From Lactococcus garvieae subsp. garvieae (GTDB lineage Bacteria > Bacillota > Bacilli > Lactobacillales > Streptococcaceae): a DNA stretch of 64,000 nucleotides. The translations under genes were made by a program, and so were the position numbers. The stretch covers positions 186,001-250,000 of the forward strand of contig NZ_CP118950.1 in the NCBI RefSeq assembly GCF_029024465.1, given 5' to 3'. Below are positions 27,736 to 37,066 of the stretch, piece after piece (position 1 is the stretch's first letter; every line of letters starts with the position of its first letter). Under the pieces are notes generated by a model that worked only from the letters and a program-made list of their open reading frames with translations, was not told where the DNA came from and ran no database searches.

Positions 27736-28670
27736 TGACTGAAGAAAGAAAAAAACTTGTCGAATTCAAAGGTGTTGACCTGGTTTTCAACAAAGGTAAA
27801 AAGAATGTCAACAAAGCCATTAATGACGTTTCCTTTCATATCTATGAGGGAGAAACCTTTGGTCTCGTAGGTGAATCTGGTTCAGGTAAAACAACAATTG
27901 GCCGTGCAATCATGAAGCTTTACGACATCAATAAAGGAGAAATCCACTTTAACGGCAATGATGTCAGCAAGATTAAAGGTGTTGAGCTGAAAAAATTCCG
28001 TGAAAAAGTACAAATGATTTTCCAAGACCCACAAGCTTCACTGAACGGCAGAATGCGGGTCAAAGACATCATTGCTGAAGGTATTGATGTAAACGGATTG
28101 GCTAAGAATAACGAAGAACGTACAGAAAAGGTCAAAGAACTTCTCAAGCTCGTTGGTCTTAACCAAGACCATATGACGCGTTATCCTCATGAATTCTCAG
28201 GGGGGCAACGTCAACGTATCGGTATCGCCCGTGCCTTGGCGGTAAACCCTAAATTCATCGTGGCTGATGAGCCAATCTCAGCTTTGGACGTCTCTATTCA
28301 GGCTCAGGTTGTTAACTTAATGCGTGATATTCAGGAAAAAGAAGGCTTGACTTATCTGTTCATCGCCCATGATTTATCTATGGTAAAATACATCTCGGAC
28401 CGAATCGGAGTGATGCACTGGGGTAAAATTCTGGAAATCGGAACATCTGATCAGGTTTACAACAATGCTTTACACCCTTACACACAATCGTTGTTGAGTG
28501 CCATTCCTGCGCCGGATCCAATCTCAGAGCGTAGCCGTGTCCCACAAGCTTATGATCCAACAACAGAGTTGGATGGGCAGCCGCGTGAATTGCGTGAAAT
28601 TACGCCAGGACACTTTGTTCTTTCGACGGAAGAAGAAGCCGAAGAATACAGAAAAATTGCAATGCTATAA
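27735..28670 (+). CDS. Peptide ABC transporter ATP-binding protein (OppF/DppF)
   Basis: Second ATPase, 311 residues, with Walker A GESGSGKTT near residue 41, signature SGGQRQR near 157 and Walker B FIVADEPISALD near 172; the C terminus contains the LHPYTQSLLSAIP motif. It pairs with the preceding ATPase as a heterodimer. TAATG overlap with the upstream gene indicates coupled translation. Last gene of the operon before a terminator. Confidence 0.94.
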   Translation: MTEERKKLVEFKGVDLVFNKGKKNVNKAINDVSFHIYEGETFGLVGESGSGKTTIGRAIMKLYDINKGEIHFNGNDVSKIKGVELKKFREKVQMIFQDPQASLNGRMRVKDIIAEGIDVNGLAKNNEERTEKVKELLKLVGLNQDHMTRYPHEFSGGQRQRIGIARALAVNPKFIVADEPISALDVSIQAQVVNLMRDIQEKEGLTYLFIAHDLSMVKYISDRIGVMHWGKILEIGTSDQVYNNALHPYTQSLLSAIPAPDPISERSRVPQAYDPTTELDGQPRELREITPGHFVLSTEEEAEEYRKIAML

Positions 28671-28677
28671 AAAAATT

Positions 28678-28706
28678 ACTGCACCTTGGAGGGTGTAGTT
28701 TTTTTA
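28678..28706 (+). terminator. Terminator of the peptide transporter operon
   Basis: CTGCACC (28679-28685) with GGTGTAG (28692-28698), then TTTTTTTAT. Confidence 0.83.
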
Positions 28707-28821
28707 TAAATCACTGAAAAGTATCTAGGGACTATTTTATTATTGAATTTAGCATAAATGGTATAAAATGAAGTTAAGGTGGGGCACATTATTTTTATAA
28801 ACGAAAGAGAAAAGAGGAAGG

Positions 28822-29268
28822 ATGATGAACTTTTTTACTGAAATTATAAGTAACCAAATTTTAATTACAGCCATCGTGGGATGGTTTGCTGCACAAATCA
28901 TCAAAATTATTGTCGATATTTTTCGCTACCGTAGGTTGGATTGGCGATTGCTTTTTGCTACAGGTGGTATGCCGAGCTCGCACAGTGCTTTGGTAGTTTC
29001 TATGACCACAGCAACAGGTCTTTCGCAAGGTTTTGACTCCGCTGTATTTGCTGTTGCTACCGTTTTTGCCTTTGTCGTGATGTATGATGCGCAAGGCATA
29101 AGGCGTCAAGCAGGGACTCATGCTTATATTTTAAATATTATTATCAAAACAATTGAAAACCCTAAGATAAATGCGGAAAAAGCCTTAAAAGAACTTCTGG
29201 GTCATACGCCTTTTCAAGTCTTGGGTGGCGCAATTTTAGGAATTATCGTGGCTCTTTTAATGAATTAA
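28822..29268 (+). CDS. Divergent PAP2 family membrane protein (DUF212)
   Basis: Membrane protein of 148 residues with three or four hydrophobic segments and the family signature GGMPSSHSA near residue 48, related to acid phosphatase/vanadium-dependent haloperoxidases. MYDAQGIRRQAG near residue 88 is also typical of the YuiD-type proteins. Function unknown; the PAP2 relation suggests lipid phosphate chemistry. Two adjacent ATGs exist (28822, 28825); the second is better spaced from GAGGAAGG. Confidence 0.88.
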   Translation: MMNFFTEIISNQILITAIVGWFAAQIIKIIVDIFRYRRLDWRLLFATGGMPSSHSALVVSMTTATGLSQGFDSAVFAVATVFAFVVMYDAQGIRRQAGTHAYILNIIIKTIENPKINAEKALKELLGHTPFQVLGGAILGIIVALLMN

Positions 29269-29375
29269 AGACATCACAAAGCTCCTAAAGGCCATATAGC
29301 AATTGATAAAGAACAGTTTCCCTGTTTTTTTGCTATAATAATAAGGCATATATTTTGATAAGAATAGGTTAAAAA

Positions 29376-30947
29376 ATGAATAGAGCAGAAGAAATAAAAA
29401 AACGCCGTACCTTTGCCATCATCAGTCACCCGGATGCTGGTAAAACAACAATAACAGAACAACTCCTTAAATTTGGTGGAGCCATCCGTGAGGCTGGAAC
29501 TGTCAAAGCACGTAAAACAGGAAATTTTGCAAAATCGGACTGGATGGACATTGAAAAAGAACGTGGGATTTCTGTGACTTCATCAGTTATGCAGTTTGAT
29601 TATGCTGGTAAGCGCGTGAATATCTTGGATACACCAGGACACGAGGATTTCTCAGAAGACACTTACCGTACCTTGATGGCCGTTGATGCTGCAGTCATGG
29701 TAATCGATAGCGCCAAAGGTATTGAGGCCCAAACTAAAAAACTTTTCCAAGTTGTGAAACGCCGTGGCATTCCGGTATTTACATTTATTAATAAATTGGA
29801 CCGTGATGGACGTGAACCCCTGGATTTACTGAGTGAATTGGAAGATATCTTGGGTATCGCTTCTGTGCCAATGAACTGGCCAATCGGTATGGGGAAAAAT
29901 TTCCAAGGTCTCTATGACTTTTATAACAAACGTATTGAAGTTTATCAGCCTGAAAACGGTCAGCGCTTCATCGAATTTGGAGAAAATGGTGAGATTGATG
30001 CCAGCCACCCACTGACAAGTAATCCTTTCTACGCACAAGCCATGGAAGATGCGGAACTCTTACTTGATGCTGGGAATGAATTTGACGAGGAAGAAGTACT
30101 TGCGGGTCAGTTGACACCTGTCTTCTTTGGTTCGGCCTTGACGGACTTTGGGGTTGAAACCTTCTTGGACACCTTCTTAACTTACGCACCAGAGCCTAAT
30201 GGACATAAGACTGTTGAGGATGAAATCATCGATCCATTACGTGAAGAATTCTCAGGTTTTGTCTTTAAGATTCAAGCCAACATGGATATCCGTCACCGCG
30301 ACCGGATTGCCTTTGTGCGGATTGTATCGGGCGAATTTGAGCGAGGAATGGGCGTGAAACTCCTTCGTACAGGGAAACAAGTCAAACTTTCAAACGTTAC
30401 TCAGTTTATGGCAGAATCTCGTGAAAATGTCGAAAACGCTGTAGCAGGTGATATCATCGGGGTTTACGATACAGGAACTTACCAGGTTGGTGATACACTG
30501 ACCACAGGTAAACTTAAAACGCCTTTTGAACCGCTACCCACTTTCACACCGGAACTTTTCATGCGCGTGACTGCTAAAAATGTCATGAAGCAAAAATCAT
30601 TCCAAAAAGGGATTGAGCAGTTGGTACAAGAAGGGGCGATACAGCTCTACAAAACCTATACGACAGGGGAAATTATGCTTGGTGCAGTTGGACAACTGCA
30701 ATTTGAAGTGTTCAAACACCGGATGGAGAACGAGTATAATTCAGAAATCATCATGACGCCAATGGGGAGCAAGACAGTCCGTTGGATTAAACCTGAAGAT
30801 TTGGATGAAAAGATGTCGTCAAGCCGTAATATCCTTGCACGAGATCGCTTCGATCACCCGCTCTTCCTCTTTGAAAACGACTTTGCCATGCGTTGGTTTA
30901 AAGATAAATATCCTGATGTAGAATTGATGGAGCAATTCTCTGTTTAA
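29376..30947 (+). CDS. prfC: Peptide chain release factor 3 (PrfC)
   Basis: Translational GTPase that recycles RF1/RF2 from the ribosome after termination, 523 residues. G1 SHPDAGKTT (residues 16-24), G3 DTPGHEDFS near 88, G4 NKLDRDG near 141, and the RF3-specific C-terminal domains. No classical ribosome site other than GGTTA near the start; -10 TATAAT at about 29334-29339. Terminator follows. Confidence 0.96.
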   Translation: MNRAEEIKKRRTFAIISHPDAGKTTITEQLLKFGGAIREAGTVKARKTGNFAKSDWMDIEKERGISVTSSVMQFDYAGKRVNILDTPGHEDFSEDTYRTLMAVDAAVMVIDSAKGIEAQTKKLFQVVKRRGIPVFTFINKLDRDGREPLDLLSELEDILGIASVPMNWPIGMGKNFQGLYDFYNKRIEVYQPENGQRFIEFGENGEIDASHPLTSNPFYAQAMEDAELLLDAGNEFDEEEVLAGQLTPVFFGSALTDFGVETFLDTFLTYAPEPNGHKTVEDEIIDPLREEFSGFVFKIQANMDIRHRDRIAFVRIVSGEFERGMGVKLLRTGKQVKLSNVTQFMAESRENVENAVAGDIIGVYDTGTYQVGDTLTTGKLKTPFEPLPTFTPELFMRVTAKNVMKQKSFQKGIEQLVQEGAIQLYKTYTTGEIMLGAVGQLQFEVFKHRMENEYNSEIIMTPMGSKTVRWIKPEDLDEKMSSSRNILARDRFDHPLFLFENDFAMRWFKDKYPDVELMEQFSV

Positions 30948-30963
30948 TATTCTGACAAATTAC

Positions 30964-30990
30964 AAAAAAGTCCTTAAGGGCTTTTTTATA
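30964..30990 (+). terminator. prfC terminator
   Basis: AAAAAGTCC/GGGCTTTTT stem with a TTAA loop and a T run. Confidence 0.8.
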
Positions 30991-31088
30991 TGCAATGACT
31001 ATCTCAAAAAATGTACGCGTGAAAAATCCATTAATACCTTTTTTATATAACATATGTATATTGGTGGATTTGAAGTTGTCTCCTATGC

Positions 31089-31094
31089 TATAAT
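31089..31094 (+). promoter_or_regulatory. Extended -10 of the LtaS-like gene, seven bases from the ATG
   Basis: TGC-TATAAT at 31086-31094; the ATG at 31102 coincides with the expected transcript start. Confidence 0.65.
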
Positions 31095-31101
31095 GAAACC
31101 T

Positions 31102-33696
31102 ATGCAAAATTATAGTAATATAAATAAAAAGAACAGAATATTGCAAATTGTTTCAATGCTCTCCTTATTTATAGGTTTATCTAGTGTAAACTTTGATCAA
31201 GTTTTACCTGAGGAAGTAACTTACTCAACTCCAGTTAGTTTTTTACTTTTAGTCTATCGTATTATTGGATTTTTCGGTCTTGCTTATCTGGCACTTGTTT
31301 TTGTAAAGAATAAAGATATTTGGATGATGCAGGTCGCGAGACGTTCGAGGGGGAAAAACAAGCTCTTGGACTGGAAAAGAATCATTGCTGTCCCTTGTGT
31401 TTTATTTGCTTATTATCTTTTTCATCTTTCGATGATTCTGGTTGAGAATATAAATAATGCAGCTTTTAGAGCAGATTATATTTCCTTAAATTTAAATCTA
31501 CTTGTTGAGCGTTACTTGCCTTTAGCTGGTATACTTCTTTTAGCTATAGGATTGGTTACACATATACCTGACAATAAGAAATTAAAAAAAGTATCCAATA
31601 TCGCTGCGGATATTAAAGTTGAACATTTCTATATGGCTTTGCTGACGAGTGTGGCCTTTCTTGATCATATGACCCGTCGTTTAGTTTGGAATACAGGCTT
31701 TGGACCGACAAATTCTGCAGGAAATCTACGCTTGGTTTATGTCGCAAACAATATTGTAGGACGTGATGACTTTTTACGTCTTTATGGAAATTTTCTTTTC
31801 GCTTTTATTGTTATTTGTGTTCTAAGCTATTTTATTGTCAAAGGGGTTCAAGCATTTAAAGCCAACAAAGTAAACTGTTCAATGGCTTTAACAAGCAGTT
31901 TACTTCTGGCTCTGATATTTAACTATTTTATTCAAGCATCAATGAGAGTTGAAGCAGCGCCGATGATTTATGGGTATGTTGTGGCGGGAGTAAGCCTTTT
32001 CCAAATTTTAGTTTTAACTTTGATTTTTATGGCTATCTATTTGCTGCTTAATCGTTACATGATTGCTACGGCGGTTATAATTCTCGTCTTTGGAAGTTTT
32101 ACTGTCGGAAATGCAATAAAATTTTCTGAGCGACAAGAGCCTATTTATGTTTCAGAACTTTCATGGTTAATGAATCTGAAGTCTTTACTCTCTTTCGTTG
32201 ATTTAAAATTGGTAGCTGTAGCTGCGACAGTACTTTTAGTCCTTGTAACTCTTGTTATTTTATTAAGCCGAAAATTTTTCAAAGGTAAGATAATGTCTTG
32301 GAAAGAAAGAGGATGGACAGCGATCATTCTTATCGTTCTTGCTTTTCCCTTAGTTCAAAACTTCCGAAACTTTACCTCTCCAGATAAACAGATAAATGTG
32401 CCGATTTTAACACAATATATCAAAGTTTCAAATGGGGATATTTTATGGAAAGGCTCACCAAATATTGCGCGTGCCAAGTCTCTTTCTTACGTTTGGGTAA
32501 AGCAAATATTTGGTAAAGCAATGGAAGAACCGGAAGGTTACAGTCAAGCCAAAATACAGGAGATTGTTCAAAAGTATAGCGATGAAGCGGAGAAAATCAA
32601 CAAAAACCGCTCCTCGCATATCACGGATCAAACAGTTATTTATCTTTTAAGTGAATCCTTGTCAAACCCTAACCGTGTCCAAGGCGCAACTTTATCAGAA
32701 AATCCTTTGAAAAATATTGATGAAATTAAGGCAAGTGCAACGGGCGGCTTAATGTATTCTAATGGTTTTGCTGGTGGAACGGCCAATATGGAAGCACAGA
32801 CTTTAAGTGGACTTCCCAAAGTCAATTTTTCAAGCAATATTTCTACGATTAATTCAGATGTTTTTCCAAGTATGCCGTTTATTCCTTCTATTTCTAATTA
32901 CTTCCCGGAAAAAATTGCCCTTCACCCCGAAAATGCAACCAATTATAATCGTAATTCAATCTATAATAAACTTGGATTCGATCATTTCTATGCGCTCTCG
33001 GGTACAGATAAAGCTGATTTATTAACCAACCAAGAAACTCTTGATGGCAAGGTTTCAGATGCTCAAACATATAGAGATGTTTTAGATAAAATTGATCCCT
33101 CTAAGTCACAATTCTTTAGTGTTTTGACCATGCAAAACCATATGCCATACACGAGCTATTCTGGGTCTTCCACTATAACAGCTTCAGGGGAAGGTTACTC
33201 AGAAGCGCAAAATCAACTTCTGGAGAATTATGTTCGTAAGATTTCGGATACAGATAAAGCAACGAAAGAATTCTTAACAGAACTTGAGAAGATTGATAAA
33301 AAAATTACTCTGGTTTTCTATGGAGACCACTTGTCGAATGTCTTTCCTTCTGACTATGCCGGCTTCAAAGAGGATCCATTAAATGCCTATAAGACAGATT
33401 ACTTCATCTGGAGCAACAAAGGAAACACTACCGATAAACAAGTGGACTTAAGTTCAGCAACCTTTACGCCCGCTTTATTTGAAGCGACAGGCTCAAAAGT
33501 TTCACCTTACTATGCGCTCTTGTCAGATGTGATGTGGGAAGTTCCGGCAGCCTATAACTCCCCTCTATCTTCAACAGTAACCCTGACAGAAGAACAAAGC
33601 AAGCGTATGGAAGATTTGAAGTTGGTACAATATGACTTAACCTCTGGTAAACATTATTTGAAAGAAGATTCTCCTTTCTTCAAATTGGAAAAATAA
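31102..33696 (+). CDS. LtaS-like membrane sulfatase-fold phosphoglycerol transferase
   Basis: Large membrane enzyme of 864 residues related to lipoteichoic acid synthase. About twelve hydrophobic segments fill residues 15-435, more than the five of LtaS, then an extracellular sulfatase-fold domain with the expected active site: Glu518 (LLSESL), nucleophile Thr560 (GGTANME), MQNHMPY near 678 and Asp742-His743 (YGDHLS). It probably transfers glycerol phosphate or a related group to a surface polymer; the extended membrane part suggests a role different from the housekeeping LTA synthase. The frame is open from 31054, but that start lies upstream of the promoter, so 31102 is chosen. Confidence 0.85.
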   Translation: MQNYSNINKKNRILQIVSMLSLFIGLSSVNFDQVLPEEVTYSTPVSFLLLVYRIIGFFGLAYLALVFVKNKDIWMMQVARRSRGKNKLLDWKRIIAVPCVLFAYYLFHLSMILVENINNAAFRADYISLNLNLLVERYLPLAGILLLAIGLVTHIPDNKKLKKVSNIAADIKVEHFYMALLTSVAFLDHMTRRLVWNTGFGPTNSAGNLRLVYVANNIVGRDDFLRLYGNFLFAFIVICVLSYFIVKGVQAFKANKVNCSMALTSSLLLALIFNYFIQASMRVEAAPMIYGYVVAGVSLFQILVLTLIFMAIYLLLNRYMIATAVIILVFGSFTVGNAIKFSERQEPIYVSELSWLMNLKSLLSFVDLKLVAVAATVLLVLVTLVILLSRKFFKGKIMSWKERGWTAIILIVLAFPLVQNFRNFTSPDKQINVPILTQYIKVSNGDILWKGSPNIARAKSLSYVWVKQIFGKAMEEPEGYSQAKIQEIVQKYSDEAEKINKNRSSHITDQTVIYLLSESLSNPNRVQGATLSENPLKNIDEIKASATGGLMYSNGFAGGTANMEAQTLSGLPKVNFSSNISTINSDVFPSMPFIPSISNYFPEKIALHPENATNYNRNSIYNKLGFDHFYALSGTDKADLLTNQETLDGKVSDAQTYRDVLDKIDPSKSQFFSVLTMQNHMPYTSYSGSSTITASGEGYSEAQNQLLENYVRKISDTDKATKEFLTELEKIDKKITLVFYGDHLSNVFPSDYAGFKEDPLNAYKTDYFIWSNKGNTTDKQVDLSSATFTPALFEATGSKVSPYYALLSDVMWEVPAAYNSPLSSTVTLTEEQSKRMEDLKLVQYDLTSGKHYLKEDSPFFKLEK

Positions 33697-33724
33697 AAAA
33701 AGCACTTCTAGGAGTGCTTTTTTA
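33694..33724 (+). terminator. Terminator of the LtaS-like gene
   Basis: AAAAAGCACT pairs with AGTGCTTTTT, T run to 33723. Confidence 0.88.
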
Positions 33725-33797
33725 TTGACTTTTTAGATGCTAAAAAAAATTTAAAAAAAAATAAAAAAGGTAAGCATTTACATCTTTAAAAGTATGA

Positions 33798-33803
33798 TAT
33801 AAT
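33798..33803 (+). promoter_or_regulatory. Extended -10 promoter of cshA
   Basis: TGA-TATAAT at 33795-33803; the leader is then about 110 bases. Confidence 0.7.
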
Positions 33804-33819
33804 AGTCAAGTTATATATT

Positions 33820-33896
33820 CAGGCGAGTTAAGACAAATATTTTTTCGCCTGTAACTGAGCTTTCGAGCTTGGTCGTCATATTTGCCAGTGGCAAAT
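33820..33896 (+). promoter_or_regulatory. Structured 5' leader of cshA with three hairpins
   Basis: CAGGCGA (33820-33826) pairs with TCGCCTG (33845-33851); AGCT-TTCG-AGCT at 33858-33869; ATTTGCC (33880-33886) pairs with GGCAAAT (33890-33896). All lie between promoter and ribosome site of an RNA helicase gene. No T run follows, so translation or stability is the likelier control point. Confidence 0.55.
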
Positions 33897-33919
33897 TTAG
33901 AAAATTATAGGTGAAACAA

Positions 33920-35536
33920 TTGAAATTCAACGAACTCGGCCTTTCAGAAGGCATTGTCGAGACGCTTACAGCTATCGGTTATGAGCAACCAACGCCCATC
34001 CAAGAGCAAACGATTCAACTCGCGCTCTCAGGACGTGACGTTCTTGGACAAGCTCAAACAGGTACTGGTAAAACAGCCGCTTTTGGCCTTCCAACAATCG
34101 AAAAAATTAATCCAGAAAATAAAGCGATTCAAGCTCTTGTAATCGCACCAACACGTGAACTTGCTGTTCAAGGGCAAGAAGAACTTTTCCGCTTTGGTAA
34201 ATCTAAAGGGCTTAAAGTCCGCACTGTTTTTGGTGGTTCAAGCATCGAAAAACAAATCAAAGCTCTGCGCTCAGGTGCACACATCGTTGTCGGTACACCA
34301 GGACGTATGGTGGATTTGCTTAAACGTAAAGCACTTGACCTTTCACATCTTGAAACATTGATTCTTGATGAAGCAGATGAAATGCTTAACATGGGCTTCC
34401 TTGAGGATATCGAATTCATCATCGGTAAAACACCAGCAGAACGTCAAACATTGCTCTTCTCAGCAACTATGCCAAATGACATCAAAAAAATTGGTGTCAA
34501 ATTCATGAAGAATCCAGAGCATATCAAAGTTGCGGCTAAAGAAATGACCGCTGATCGTATCGATCAATACTTTATCAAGACAAAAGAATTTGAAAAATTT
34601 GACGTCTTGACACGCTTGCTTGATGTTGAACGTCCAGAACTCGCTATTGTTTTTGGACGTACAAAACGCCGTGTGGATGAAATCACACGTGGTTTGAAAT
34701 TACGTGGTTATCGTGCCGAAGGTATTCACGGTGACTTGGACCAAAACAAACGTTTACGCGTGTTACGTGATTTTAAAGGTGGTCACTTGGACATCTTGGT
34801 TGCTACTGACGTTGCAGCCCGTGGACTTGACATCTCAGGTGTAACCCACGTTTACAACTACGACATTACGCAAGACCAAGAAAGCTACGTTCACCGTATT
34901 GGACGTACCGGTCGTGCTGGTAAGTCAGGTCGTTCTGTAACCTTCGTCAGTTACAATGAAATGGGTTATCTCCGTGCCATTGAAAAATTGACTAAGAAAG
35001 AAATGAAAGGCATGCGTCCGCCAACAAAAGAAGATGCTTATCAAGCTAGCCTTTCTGTTGCCATGGATGAAATCAAACGTGACCTCCAAGACGGTAGTCT
35101 TAAAGGTAAGTTGACAAAATTTGATGCTGATGCAGAACAACTCTTGGCAGAATATGATGTCAAAGAATTGGTAGCCATGCTTATCCAAAGCCGTGTGAAA
35201 GACCCTGACACAATGCCAGAAGTCCAAATCACAGCAGAACGCCCATTACCATTTAATGGTGAAGGCAAAGGCTTCAAGGGCAAAGGTAAAGGCGGCAAAG
35301 GTGGCGGCCGTTATGGGCGTGACCGCAACAACAATCGCGGTGGCCGTGGTGGCGATCGTGATGGCAAGGGCGGTTACCGTGGAAAAGGCGGCGACCGTGA
35401 CCGCGATGACAAGAAACGCAACTGGCGTGATCGCGACGATAAAAAACGTGACTACTACAAGAAAGACCGTAAACCAAAAACACAAGGCAGCGAAAAACAA
35501 GCTGGCTTCGTAATGCGTAACCGCGGTGACAAATAA
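33920..35536 (+). CDS. cshA: DEAD-box RNA helicase CshA
   Basis: ATP-dependent RNA helicase for mRNA decay and ribosome assembly, 538 residues. Q motif and AQTGTGKTAA near residue 43, PTRELAVQ, DEAD near 150, SAT near 181, and HRIGRTGRAG near 326. From about residue 445 the tail is a low-complexity Gly/Arg/Lys/Asp segment (GGRGGDRDGKGGYRG) that should bind RNA. The open frame begins with GTG at 33911, but this belongs to the ribosome site AGGTG; the TTG at 33920 gives the family N terminus MKFNELGLSE. A structured leader suggests post-transcriptional control. Confidence 0.93.
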   Translation: MKFNELGLSEGIVETLTAIGYEQPTPIQEQTIQLALSGRDVLGQAQTGTGKTAAFGLPTIEKINPENKAIQALVIAPTRELAVQGQEELFRFGKSKGLKVRTVFGGSSIEKQIKALRSGAHIVVGTPGRMVDLLKRKALDLSHLETLILDEADEMLNMGFLEDIEFIIGKTPAERQTLLFSATMPNDIKKIGVKFMKNPEHIKVAAKEMTADRIDQYFIKTKEFEKFDVLTRLLDVERPELAIVFGRTKRRVDEITRGLKLRGYRAEGIHGDLDQNKRLRVLRDFKGGHLDILVATDVAARGLDISGVTHVYNYDITQDQESYVHRIGRTGRAGKSGRSVTFVSYNEMGYLRAIEKLTKKEMKGMRPPTKEDAYQASLSVAMDEIKRDLQDGSLKGKLTKFDADAEQLLAEYDVKELVAMLIQSRVKDPDTMPEVQITAERPLPFNGEGKGFKGKGKGGKGGGRYGRDRNNNRGGRGGDRDGKGGYRGKGGDRDRDDKKRNWRDRDDKKRDYYKKDRKPKTQGSEKQAGFVMRNRGDK

Positions 35537-35582
35537 GAAAAATTGTCAAGGAGAAATAGTCTAATTCTCTATTGTCAACATT

Positions 35583-35614
35583 AAACTCTCAGCTCAATGC
35601 TGAGTTTTTTTTTG
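35583..35614 (+). terminator. cshA terminator
   Basis: CTCAG/CTGAG stem around CTCAATG followed by nine T. Confidence 0.7.
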
Positions 35615-35708
35615 CTTTAAATTAAGTTGTCTTATCTTGAAAATACAAATAATTTCTCTTCGTCAGGAGAAATAATAATTCTGGAGAAGTGGCCAATCAT
35701 AGAAAACG

Positions 35709-35730
35709 CAAAAACATTACAAAAACATTA
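35709..35730 (+). repeat. Two 11-bp direct repeats upstream of the sipW operon
   Basis: CAAAAACATTA occurs twice head to tail (35709-35719 and 35720-35730), one helical turn apart and about 60 bases upstream of the -10 box. Possible binding site for an activator dimer. The rest of 35615-35905 holds the promoter and leader and no gene. Confidence 0.4.
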
Positions 35731-35789
35731 GAGGATTTAAATTTTATTTTTATTTTCCCATATCTTTTTTACTTTTGAAATAAATGTTA

Positions 35790-35795
35790 TATAAT
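35790..35795 (+). promoter_or_regulatory. Promoter of the sipW surface-fibre operon
   Basis: TATAAT with a weak -35 (TTTTAC, 35767-35772, 17-base spacing). The leader is about 100 bases and ends in the strong ribosome site AAAGGAGGT (35892-35900). Confidence 0.5.
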
Positions 35796-35905
35796 TGTTT
35801 TGTAACCGAAACGTAATTATGGAAATTCTAGAAATCTAAAAGATTGTATGGTGTAACTTTTGATATATCATGAGTTGTGATTTCACCTAGAAAGGAGGTA
35901 GTCAA

Positions 35906-37066
35906 ATGAGCAAGACTCAGTTACAGCCAGATAATATAAAAGATTGGGATCTTAGTGGTGGAGGTGGTTTTACCTTGTCAGCTCTTGAGTTTTCACAAGA
36001 TATTCAAGAACAGCTCAATGAAGTGAAAAGAATTCTCGCAGCAAGCGAAGCGAAGCAAGAGGATACGCCATTCGTAGATACGCCATTCGTAGATACGCCA
36101 TTCGTAGATACGCCATTCGTAGATACGCCATTCGTAGATACATCATCCGATAGGTCGGGAAGTGAAAGGATAACAGAGGGGGACACAAGTGTTACTTCAA
36201 AAACAGATCAAGTTTTAAGAGAAAAAGAACTTGTATCGGAAGATTCCGATAAGATGGGGGAACGCAAAGTAGTAGCGTCAGAAAACCTTTCTTACCATTA
36301 CTATAATGCTTTTCCTCAAGAAGCAAAACAGTATCCAACGCTGCTTATTAGTAAGATGACAGCATCCCCAACTGTACGTTCAGATTTTTATCACCCGGGA
36401 TGTCCAGAGTTGGATTTCGATACTTATCAGGATAAACAGCCTGCTAAGTCCAAGTCAAAGGGTGCAAGTCTTATAAGCAATGCCTTCTTTTACTTGATTA
36501 TTATTGTACTCTTGATTTTTGTAGAATCACGCTTGATTTTACAGGATGAAGCCAGCAAACCAGTCAACATTGGTGGTTTTTCTCCGATGACTGTTCTCTC
36601 TAATTCAATGAGGAGTGTTTATCCGAGAAATAGCTTTCTCTTGACGCGTCAGGTTGATGCAAACACACTGGATATTGGTGATGACATTACCTTTATTACA
36701 GAGTCAGACCGGGTGGTGACACACCGTATCACTGGAATTGAAGAGAATCATCTTCGTACACGTGAGCGTGGGTTTACAACGAAGGGTGTTGATAACCAGA
36801 GAGAAGATAGTGATATGGTTCATGCAAGTAATGTTATCGGTCAGGTTATATTTTCAAGTTACCCGATAGGAAGAGCTATTCATTTTATCCGGAATAATCT
36901 TGTTGTATCTGTTATTGTCATGCTGATTGCAATGTTGCTACTTCATGAAATTATGAATTTCATCGTTATGGCTATTAAACAGAAGCGGTTTAAATCTGGA
37001 AATAAAAGAAAGAGAAACCGTCGTGCTGTGACAGAAAGGAAACCTCTGTCTCATGAAGCTAGATAA
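35906..37066 (+). CDS. sipW: SipW/ER-type signal peptidase I with repeat-bearing cytosolic extension
   Basis: Membrane serine protease that would cleave the signal peptides of the next three gene products. Residues 1-190 are a hydrophilic extension not usual in SipW; residues 53-77 are five perfect DTPFV repeats. A membrane segment lies at about 193-212. The ER-type active site follows: Ser234 in VLSNSM, His273 in VVTHRI (His where bacterial LepB enzymes have Lys) and Asp296 in TTKGVDN. A second membrane segment is at 331-356 and the tail is strongly basic. First gene of the operon; its end overlaps the next gene by 14 bases. The Glu-Pro after SxSM in usual SipW is replaced by Arg-Ser. Confidence 0.85.
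   Translation: MSKTQLQPDNIKDWDLSGGGGFTLSALEFSQDIQEQLNEVKRILAASEAKQEDTPFVDTPFVDTPFVDTPFVDTPFVDTSSDRSGSERITEGDTSVTSKTDQVLREKELVSEDSDKMGERKVVASENLSYHYYNAFPQEAKQYPTLLISKMTASPTVRSDFYHPGCPELDFDTYQDKQPAKSKSKGASLISNAFFYLIIIVLLIFVESRLILQDEASKPVNIGGFSPMTVLSNSMRSVYPRNSFLLTRQVDANTLDIGDDITFITESDRVVTHRITGIEENHLRTRERGFTTKGVDNQREDSDMVHASNVIGQVIFSSYPIGRAIHFIRNNLVVSVIVMLIAMLLLHEIMNFIVMAIKQKRFKSGNKRKRNRRAVTERKPLSHEAR
36062..36136 (+). repeat. 15-bp tandem repeat, five exact copies
   Basis: The unit GATACGCCATTCGTA occurs five times without a mismatch (36062-36136); a sixth, degenerate copy starts at 36137. It is in frame and encodes DTPFV. Identity of all copies points to recent expansion by slippage. Confidence 0.97.

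Noticed and set aside
31054-31101. Extended N terminus of the LtaS-like protein
   Set aside because: The extra codons contain the promoter box TATAAT and there is no ribosome site before them.
35246-35549. Several open frames in all orientations over the cshA tail
   Set aside because: They arise from the repetitive Gly/Arg/Asp codons of the helicase tail; no independent start signals.
36062-36151. Possible CRISPR-like array
   Set aside because: The 15-bp units are contiguous without spacers and encode DTPFV in frame; it is a tandem coding repeat.
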